From contig WTXI01000006.1 of the NCBI GenBank assembly GCA_022376515.1, positions 1,178,001 to 1,242,000 of the forward strand: a stretch of 64,000 bases of DNA. Direction: 5' to 3'. The position numbers were made by a program, and so were the translations under genes. The DNA is from Lactifluus volemus. Its lineage: Eukaryota > Basidiomycota > Agaricomycetes > Russulales > Russulaceae. Within the stretch, counting starts at the first letter, position 1. Every line of letters starts with the position of its first letter. The notes under the pieces are model-generated. The model saw only the letters and a program-made list of their open reading frames with translations, ran no database searches and was not told the DNA's origin. Below are positions 56,292 through 64,000 of the stretch, piece by piece.

Positions 56292-58667
56292 TTACGGGGC
56301 CTTCCTGAAGCCCATCAAGTACTGCATGACCTGGAATGCCGCCTAAACAGAGGTATGTTATCACTCTGCCATCAATTCCGATTTCCGAGAATTCCACTTA
56401 CTTGGGGTTTGTCAGCGGGTAACCTGTGTGAGTTGACACGGTCAGCCACCAGGCCTCACTCAACGTATTAAATCATTACTTACATGTGCCCTGCTTGGTT
56501 GATCTCAACATAAGTCAACCCGCGCTCATTTTGCACGGACCCCAATGCCCCAACGCCGTCAACGATAAACGAGTCAGGAACCATGGGCGTCTGGAATCCT
56601 TGCTTTCCGCCCCCTAGATAATATTGATCAAGTCATCGCTCCAAAAGGACATGTATAGATGACACCTACAAGTCATGCTGTTGTCACACACGAGGTAACA
56701 TTCAACACGATGATCGTCATGACAGGTGTCACGGTACTCACTTTTGGAGCGCTATGCGTGAACCTTCAGCCATGATAATGAAGTCGGCACGGCCATTCGC
56801 AATCACCGCGCGCTCGCTCTTCTCGATGACGTTTGGTAGCACCGTAAACGTCGGCGGGAGACTCGCATCACCATTCGGGAAAACATTCACATCGGTGCAC
56901 AGCACCCAGTCTACATTTTCAGGTGCATGGATGGCAGCCTTCACATCCGCACGATTAAAGTACAAAGGATTGTCTGGACTCGGAGTCAGCAGGAATGACC
57001 CCCTAAGAGAGCAATGATTCAATATATGATATAGACAACGAAGAGGGCGAGACTGACGGGAAACCGAGCGGGTCGAACTTTTCAGGCGCCTACACCAAAT
57101 AATCATCCACACTATCGTGAACATCAACTTGCCAATGACAGTGGACTTACCATGTCAAAAATATGATATATATTAAAAGCCGGATTGATGATCAGTGCTG
57201 CCAATGCGATTTCAGTCCAGACATCGCAACCTTGATTGAATTCCGTCGAGTTGCCAGGAAGGGGTAGCGACCCGTGTGGCGGGTACACAACATACTTGTC
57301 CATGTAACCCGTATAATTGCATGCTGCAGCGACGGAGTCTAAATGTGCGAGGAATGTCTGACTATATACGAGTCAATGGGGATCTACTAGAACGACAATA
57401 GAAATGACGAACTTGAAGGCAAAAACATTTTCATACTTGTGAACAAACTGAACAGCGGGTATTTGTTGGTCAACATCGAAACCGAGTACAGCTGCGTTAT
57501 GGCCAACGATCAGCGGGGTTCCTCATCTTCCAGAGATACTCACGGTCGTTAATCCAGATACCCTTCAAATCCAGGTCGAGTGTCGACTTTGTAGTGTGCT
57601 CATAGATGAAGTTCGCGATGTCTTCGTATCGCTGTCAGTGCAAGTACAACAACTCAAAATTCAACTTACATGGCACATACATCCCCGCGTACTGCTCTAA
57701 TGTCAGATTTCAATATCGTCAAATGCAAAATATCTGTACGCACACTTTCACCAGTGAGATAAAACTTCTTCCCCTTTAGCTCAGAGAAGATTTCCAAGAA
57801 CTGCTGAAAAAAGCCGACGAGCTGTGCAGCAACGTCATCCTCATTCTGCCATGGTCGTGACAATGAGCGCAGGTGTTTAGTCACGGTACGGAATGCATAC
57901 CCGGGCAGTTGGGGTTCCTTGGGAGAAACCGGTACCGACAGGTTGCTCGACATACAAGACGCTGGAAAGATTTGTCCAACTCCATTCATTTTGCGTCGGC
58001 CGTATCTGCCCTTTTGACCACACAAAGGGCTGAGGAGTGTCAACGGTCACGGTAGCACTCACGAAGTGAATGTCGATAACTTACACCGTGCTCTTGGAGG
58101 AGGCCCTCCATCGACGAGCAACCCGGACCTCCGTTCGTCCTGGGATGCGCCCAGTTTTAGTAGCTCGTGTAGAACCTGCAGCTAGGTATGCAACGTACCA
58201 AAAAATGAGGTCATCTAGGCTGCCTAGCGGGCCAGGAGGGAAGAGCCAAAAAAACAACTAAGCAACGAGTAAGACCCAATGTGACTGGCTTGTGAGAATT
58301 CCAGAAACAAACTTTTCTCTTCTCATCAGGCAATGGGCTGATGGGCATAAGGCCCGCCCATGACGAACCGACGTCAAAGTCAACCTGAGGAATCGTCTTC
58401 CCATCCACCCAGAACTCTGAAAGAGCATAAGACTAGACAAAGGGCAGCAGAAAGGGTGTGGCATGTACCAGAAGCTTTTGGGTTCGAGAAGGTGATGTTT
58501 TTCCCTGTCAGTTGGCTGGAGTCCCTACTTTGACGCGTTGCTTTGGATCGAATTTGAGCTTTCATCTGGCTTAACTCGAAAGGTGATTTATACCCCGTCA
58601 CAAATGTGAAAAAGAGTGTCCCGCAGAGCAGAATAACGAAAGCGAGTGCATGACCAAGGCGAGCCAT
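56292..58667 (-). CDS. secreted S10 serine carboxypeptidase (copy B, intact)
   Basis: Exopeptidase removing C-terminal residues; secreted or vacuolar. Signal peptide MARLGHALAFVILLCGTLFF, then LTGKNITFSNPKAS, FDVGSSWAGLMPISPLPDEK, LFFWLFPPGPLGSLDDLIFW, and the substrate-binding NGGPGCSSMEGLLQEHG. Next come NEWSWTNLSSVLYVEQPVGT, the nucleophile GES-YAGMYVP split by an intron, YEHTTKSTLDLDLKGIWIND, FNRADVKAAIHAPENVDW, NGRADFIIMAEGSRIALQ (catalytic Asp), PDSFIVDGVGALGSVQNERG and INQAGHM (catalytic His). Splicing LPADKPQ to AAFQVMQYLMGFRKAP gives the usual family C-terminus; stop TAA at 56292-56294. All triad residues are present. Many introns of about 50 bases. It is the working twin of copy A. 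Confidence 0.88.
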
Positions 58668-58921
58668 GATTCTGAGGGAACTAGGACACCACTTTTTTTT
58701 CACTCAATTTATACCCGGTCGACATTGAAGAAGCATGGCAAGCGTTGGAGGAACTGCGGAGATCTGCATCCCGAACGCGTGAGGACCAGGATCGTACTGG
58801 GAAACTCTTGAGCTCCTTAAGGGCGCTTCCACGTCACGAGCTTTGGTTGGCTGGACTTTCTTTTTTTAGTTTAATAATTCCCTAATCAAATGATATATTC
58901 TATTGCTAATATAATACCAAG

Positions 58922-59848
58922 TCAGGACGCCAGCGATGGAAGGACGCATGCCTGCACAAAATATTCGTGAAAACGACTATCACTCGTAAGTTCAGGGTGG
59001 AAAGTTGTCAAAAGATGTCGGCCCTGGCGAAGGGCAACTACCGAACGATCACGTCCTTCACCCCTCGGAAGTAGCGTATCTGAAATGCGTGATATCACTT
59101 GAATCGGGGGTTCGTGCGCCGCGTGGAGCAGTTCCATGACAACCTTTTTTTTAAAATTACCCATAAGCAATGCGAGTCCACAGAAACGTGTGTTAGCCTT
59201 ACTGGAGCACGGATGAAGAGCCCAGTGAAAGGTGTGTGGGCATCTCTAAGACCGCTTACGTCTAGCGGAACCTCAAAAGACTCAACCTGTTAATAAAAAC
59301 AAAAATAAGCCCACGGAAAAAAAAAAACAAAAGTCAATGCCGTTATTTGCGCCGATAAGAGATGGAGATGACGCGCTTGTGACCCCCAGCCATTCCTCGC
59401 GATTTTCACTGAGACGCCACCAAGGAGCTCTTGTCCCCCCTTCTTGGGATTAGACACCGCTTGGGACAGGAGTATTGCACCTGCACAAGTTCCCCACACT
59501 GATTTTGTCTTGATGAATTCCTTGAGTGGTTCCATCAACCCTGCGAGACGTGCAAGTAATGCGATAGTAGTTGACTCTGGGAGGGTGATGACGTTAACCT
59601 CGGATTAGGTTTCGAAGCAGATCGCTAACCTCCCCCGGGAATGATCAACGCGTCGCATCTCTTCAGATCTTCCGGATTGCGCACCTGGATAACCTCCAAG
59701 TGTGTCTTGCCTGAGATTTTCTGCAGCATCGATTGATGTTCGGTAAATGCACCTTGAAGCGCTATACGGCTTGCCGGTAAATATGCGCCGTTAACAGAGT
59801 TTACCTGTTAAACGCACCGAGAATGCCTATGGCTAAACCGGTGGCCAT
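58922..59848 (-). CDS. pyridoxal 5'-phosphate synthase glutaminase subunit (PdxT/Sno), copy B, intact
   Basis: Glutamine amidotransferase that feeds ammonia to PdxS/Snz for vitamin B6 synthesis in the cytosol. Start [10 protein letters not shown] at 59848 (an upstream in-frame ATG at 59863 is possible). The first intron joins GIL to [18 protein letters not shown], then [20 protein letters not shown] and PGGE-STTIAL across an intron. The nucleophile motif is [15 protein letters not shown] (Cys), then [46 protein letters not shown] and [20 protein letters not shown]. It ends [20 protein letters not shown] with the catalytic His and Glu. Stop TGA at 58922-58924. All triad residues are present; its twin in unit A is broken. 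The PdxS partner gene is not in the window. Confidence 0.9.
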
Positions 59849-60353
59849 CCGAGTATCTTTCATTTGTGCAAAAATCGTTCCGATTTTTTTTTGGTGTCCT
59901 TGCGTGTTCTGGCCAAGAGAGAGAGCTCCTCGGGACGGAGCGAGCATCGGAAGACGGAACGAGAATTTTTGAGTTGTCTTATCAGATAGCACAATTGTCC
60001 GATCCGTGTCATGTCAATATAACGATGGACGTGGACGATCCTGGTTGGGCTCATGAGACCCGCACGCTCGCCTACGATAATATCGTTGTGAGCTCCATTC
60101 CGATCGTTTACAGTCGAACGGCGAGGTTACACAAGGTTTCACGTGGGACTACAGAAGCGTGTACAGAAGACTTGCTCATAATGCATAATCAGACTCAGAT
60201 AATCCATACGTATCATAACACGTAGGATTTGGGTCAGTTTGAGTATGGACAAGCCTTATGTGTTATGAGCAAGTCTACTGTATATTATACTAGTACAAAA
60301 TTCTGGTTTGCAAGGGAATGTACAATAATGAAACGGCGGCAATTCGGGAACTA

Positions 60354-61879
60354 CTACCATTCCGCGAACCCTGTCAATTTGCCATCCCAAGCCCACCAGA
60401 TCAACTCATCTTCCTCACTCACTTCCGCTGTAGCAGCAACACTTCCAGGAGGAGGAGGAGCAAGGGCAGACGCGACGACCTCGACTTTACCCTCATCGTC
60501 GGCTCTGGCGCCGGTTTGGCAACTGACGAGAACACCCTCCGTTCGGATACCAGCAGCGGCACCACCACGCCGCCGCGTTTTTTTGGCTAGTGGTTTGTCT
60601 TCTGCGTCCTTGTCGAGGCCGGAATCGATGAGAAAATCTTGCAACATGCTGTCCAAAGACACGCTGATATTTTGCCGCGGGAGCCACGCGGGATGCGAGA
60701 AACGCCGAGGGGCACGGAGGAGGACATGAGTTTGCGTCGGCGCTAGCGAGAGCCCCGTCAGAGGTTTACACATTTAGTTTTGGTGAAGAAGAGAACGGGT
60801 AGGCACCTAGCTCGGCCGCGATCCCACCGCCTTCGGCATACGCGTTCACTAGCGTGCGCGCGAGCAGGCGTTCCGCCGCACGCAAAGTTTGTTGTTCTTC
60901 GGCGTAAGTGCGAGTTAACTGTGGAACCAGGTACGGTTGTGAAGCGCCGCCACTTGACGAAGATTTGGGGGAGAGAGACAGTCGGAGCGGTCGACCGGCC
61001 TTTAATACCGCTGGTGCTGACGACGATTGCGGCGAGGGCACCTCAGGTGGCGGTGACGGTGATGGTGAGGGGGCTTCGGAGGCAGGTGGTGAAATCGGTG
61101 ATTCCTCGGTGTCGGTGACATCACTGCTCGTGTCTTCTTCTACCTCCTCCTCCACGAAAGAGTCACCGCTCGCTTCACTCCCATCATCACTACTGCTACA
61201 GTCATCCGTCTCGTCTTTCTTCGCTCGTTCACCCCAAATCTTCACCTCGAGCCCCTCTAGCGCAAGTATAACCCGCGCCTTTGGCGCACCAATCGTAGGA
61301 CCGAGCACCAGCGCAAGGTACGCGGTGTGTGTGCTCGCGTGGTTCTTATTTCGTGCCAGAGCGGTAGAGAGCGCTGAGAAAGTCGTGTGAAGATGCGAGG
61401 ACAGTTCATCGAACGTGGTAATCATGTCTGCGCGCTTTTTGGCTGCACGCGACACGGATGACGCGCCTGGAACGCGCCCTAGCTGCGCAACGGGGCTAGA
61501 TAAGGCGAAGGTGGGGGGGGGGGGGGGGGAAGACGTGCGATGTGCGGCAGGCTATGTTAAAAAAAAACAAGGGTGTGACGTACAATGGAACCTGACTCTT
61601 GAGGAAGAGGACGTGCCCAAGCAGCGCGACTGCGAGACTCGCGGCCATGTCCTCTGAGATCACAGGCATGTCCAACCTCATGGACGGTATGTTGAGCTCG
61701 CGTTCTCGCTTTAGTGGCACATTCAACCGCTGTCCGTCGGCATCCCGCTCAATTGATGTAGATGCGAGAGACATTTCGGGTCTGTCACTGGGATGACCGG
61801 CCTTTAAAGACGGAAAGGGGGAAGAAGGGGAGGTTTTGGGTGGGGAAGGAGGGAGGTAAGACGGTGTCAGAGTGGGCAT
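60354..61879 (-). CDS. conserved fungal protein, 457 residues, function unknown (possible Mad2-binding p31comet-like)
   Basis: Three exons (61584-61879, 60807-61495, 60354-60742) close in frame to 457 codons. Exon 1 ends SEDMAASLAVALLGHVLFLK, and splicing with a strong GTACGT donor gives SQVPFPVAQLGRVPG. Exon 2 continues KKRADMITTFDELSSHLHTT, AYLALVLGPTIGAPKARVIL and ALEGLEVKIWG, then an acidic/Ser run and LVPQLTRTYAEEQQTLRAAE. Exon 3 joins ELAPTQTHVLLRAPRRFSHP to AWLPRQN and ends EEDELIWWAWDGKLTGFAEW. The layout (helical LLFxxxQxPxP..., then a beta-strand LVLGPTxGAPxxRVIL) loosely recalls the HORMA-like p31comet, but this is a guess. The first intron holds a run of 17 C on the coding strand. 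The last exon has a truncated copy at 55850-56070. Confidence 0.65.
61513..61529. repeat. 17-base G run
   Basis: Lies in the first intron of the 457-residue gene, where it forms the polypyrimidine tract (C17 on the coding strand) before the acceptor. Confidence 0.9.
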
Positions 61880-61993
61880 TTCAATTGTGTGATGTCTCGA
61901 GCATGTTGCGTCCCTGCAGCATTAATGATTCGTCACGTGAGCGTCGATCGTGGTGGTAACTTATTATTACGATGCGTAGTGTAGTGTACCTAA

Positions 61994-64000
61994 TCAAGGA
62001 TCTAATTCCTCTGACCCAATGTCCTCTCCCACAGTTTCCCAGCCCACGATGTCCATCGGCCCCCTGAGCTGGGATCGTGAATGAGACCAGTCCCGTTTTC
62101 CAGCCCAAACTGACAGACAAAGAGCAATCATGCAAGCCAAAAGGTTCCAGTAGAGAGACTGGATATAACATTCCCGCCCGACTAGGCATTGATGTGCGCT
62201 GGTTGACTGCTGCGCATCTGCGGGTAAATTACTGGAACTGGATGGTGTTTCGTGGGCATCAAGGTTGCGCCCGAAAGCAATTGACAAGACATTTCCTCCC
62301 AAGACCGGAAAGATTGAAACGCCCCCCCAATTCTCGGAGAAATGAGCTGTATTATTGGTCACTCTTGGAGGTACTAAGAGAGGAAAAGAAACGACCCTAC
62401 GCACCAAGCCCGAACCATTCGATGGCTATCGTTGGCAGCAGACCAAACCAACAACCATAAGCAAATCCCACAAGCCCACTCGCCATCCAAAGGTTGTGCA
62501 CATCGTCTATTACCATGAGCGACAAAATCGCGAGGATAAAGACAACGACCACGAGCGGCAAACAGAACGAGCGTGGGACACGAATGCGCGACTTGGCTGC
62601 ATCTGCGGCGAATCCAATGATTATGCGGCCAAAGCAATTCGCAAGGCTTAAGACCGATACTTGTGCGGCTTGCCATGCGGATGACTCCGCCTCATTATAG
62701 GCTGGATTGTCATGCGCAAAGAGTGCTTGTGCGATAGAACCCACGTTATTGATATCTGAGGTGATGCCTGCAATAAGATGGGCCCTATATACACGAACAA
62801 GGGAGACTCACACATTAATCCTGTACCGGCCACTTGGGAGTGTTAGCACAGTCGTCCAGACCAAACAGAAAAAAAATACCAACAAAGTGAGTGAGAAAGA
62901 CACATGACCCAAAAGTCGACCGACTTCCATAATGTCCACCGGTACAAATCGACTCCACGTCCTTCCACAATCTTTTCCGTTGGAAGTTCCCCTTCAGGAA
63001 GAGATGTGGTGTGAGGTAGGCCGCGACTATGAAAGCTAGCAGACGGCGAAAGCTCCAACGAGTCAGACACTGTGACATGTGGAGTGCCTGCGTGCCGTTG
63101 TGCGGAGTGCTGCAATGCGGGCTTACGTGTTTCTTCTTCCTCATTCCCATCTGGATGAAAAAGTAAAGGGACTGAGCTCGAGCTGCGACGGATGTGATGT
63201 GGGAATTCATCAGCGTCGGACACAGATAGTGGCTGATAATCGTTTAGGGATCCATCCTCTACAGGTGTTATCCCATTTGAGGGCAGAGGGATTGGCCGCA
63301 CGAAGAAGAAGCCAAGGATCATAGGAAGCGCTGTACCCAGTGAAAGTACAAGCAAAAAATCCGATGTGTTACCTGGAAAGAGTATATGCGAGATGGAAGA
63401 AAAGAAGAATGCAGAGAGCCCAAAGCCGGCCATAACGAGACCGACAACGATGGCTCGCTGGATGGCTGTAAGGATACTCAGATAGGATATGGTAAAGGCA
63501 AAACTCACGAAGTGGTCCGGGAAAGTTTTAGCTGTGGTGTTCATGGCACTCGCCATGCCAGCATGTCCGCCAACACCAGTAATAAAGCTGCACGTGACAA
63601 GGAGTACCAAGTGCAGCTCGCTGAGCTTCGCTTCATCGCCAAGCCCTGCGTCAAAGACACCACGTATTCCAGAATAACCAGACAGGAGGAATATAAACGC
63701 GGCGATAAGAAGTGGTCGTGGACCGTTTGCGTCGACAACTTTGCCCACGAACGGGCCAGTCATGTATACTCCGACTAGAGATAAAATTAAAGAATGTACA
63801 CCAAGGGATGTATGAAAGTCGTACCGTTCCCAGCGACGGCAAATACGTTTAGCTGAGTATGTGTGAGATGAAGACGCGCGCCGAGCTGCGGGAGGTATGC
63901 TAGAAAAGGAAAAGTATGAATATAGGTATGCATCGAAGTTTGCATGTATGGGAAAGGGCTCTTGGGGGGCACGATAGTGAAATGGGATAGTGTGCGGATA
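61994..64000 (-). CDS. MFS transporter, Mch1 / nodulin-like (NFD) type, 5' end outside the window
   Basis: Membrane transporter of the major facilitator superfamily. The most N-terminal part seen is AYLPQLGARLHLTHTQLNVF then AVAGN and VGVYMTGPFVGKVVDANGPR, the conserved loop between TM1 and TM3 of Mch1-like monocarboxylate-transporter homologs (GxxxGPxxGKxVDxxGPRP). More helices follow (LLIAAFIFLLSGYSGIRGVF, LVLLVTCSFITGVGGHAGMA, FLLVLSLGTALPMILGFFFV). A long hydrophilic Ser-rich loop comes next, then the second half with LANCFGRIIIGFAADAAKSR, CLPLVVVVFILAILSLMVID and FAYGCWFGLLPTIAIEWFG. The C-terminus is hydrophilic and ends GSEELDP, stop TGA at 61994-61996. The first exon is beyond base 64000. 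Substrate unknown. Confidence 0.85.

Larger units (their letters stand above)
56068..60630. repeat. tandem duplication unit B (intact)
   Basis: Direct repeat of 45335-56067 without the two transposons. Its S10 and PdxT genes are open, and its right end lies inside the last exon of the 457-residue gene, which is complete here. This gives the uninterrupted reference for both insertion sites. Confidence 0.85.

Noticed and set aside
1..64000. tRNA or other structured RNA genes
   Set aside because: I scanned the larger intergenic gaps for cloverleaf-like sequence with A and B boxes and found none I could defend; a covariance-model search would be decisive.

Overview
This window is nuclear DNA from a filamentous fungus, most likely a basidiomycete of the Agaricomycetes. 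The genes are split by many short introns of about 45-65 bases, sit close together on both strands, and encode fungal housekeeping proteins (Pho81/Gde1-type SPX protein, Pex12, Hbs1/Ski7, Rfc1, Yta7/ATAD2, Rna14, Hrp1, PdxT/Sno). Lineage-specific proteins with long low-complexity tails are mixed in. I see no rRNA, tRNA or CRISPR array. Exon boundaries were worked out by eye from GT-AG (and a few GC-AG) sites and family conservation, so each gene is given as a start-to-stop span.

Left part (1-22.5 kb): the N-terminal SPX/ankyrin part of a phosphate regulator running off the left edge (-), PEX12 (-), a UPF0303/GlcG-HbpS-like protein (+), an HBS1/SKI7 ribosome-rescue and mRNA-decay gene (+), a 2.5-kb stretch without a gene, a coiled-coil basidiomycete protein (+), two secreted epoxide-hydrolase-like paralogs facing away from a shared 266-bp promoter, and RFC1 (+). 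Middle part (22.5-41.3 kb): a P-type ATPase relic, YTA7/ATAD2 (-), a conserved unknown protein (+), a GH85 ENGase (-) divergent from RNA14 (+), and HRP1 (-).

Right part (41.3-64 kb) is the dynamic region. It holds an old S10 carboxypeptidase relic, a kinase-like gene with degenerate catalytic motifs, and then a direct tandem duplication. Each unit carries, in plus-strand order, an S10 serine carboxypeptidase, a PdxT/Sno pyridoxal-phosphate synthase glutaminase, and the 3' end of an unidentified 457-residue gene. Unit B (about 56068-60630) looks intact. Unit A (about 45335-56067) is decayed: its PdxT has lost the catalytic His codon, and its carboxypeptidase is split by two inserts of 3149 and 3257 bp. 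Because unit B is the same sequence without inserts, both insertion sites can be read to the base. The inserts begin CATCAG, end CTGATG, are flanked by 2-bp duplications (TA and GG), and have dense family-specific subterminal repeats (CTAG in one, CTTGT/ACAAG in the other). I recognise no transposase in either. Instead they carry what look like captured host-gene pieces: a taxilin-like coiled-coil exon in the first, and an Atg1-C-terminus-like segment with its intron in the second. I interpret them as non-autonomous, gene-capturing (Pack-type) DNA transposons, perhaps related to the CACTA/Mirage/Chapaev group. This is the most novel thing in the window. The right edge is an MFS transporter of the Mch1/nodulin-like type that runs off the window.
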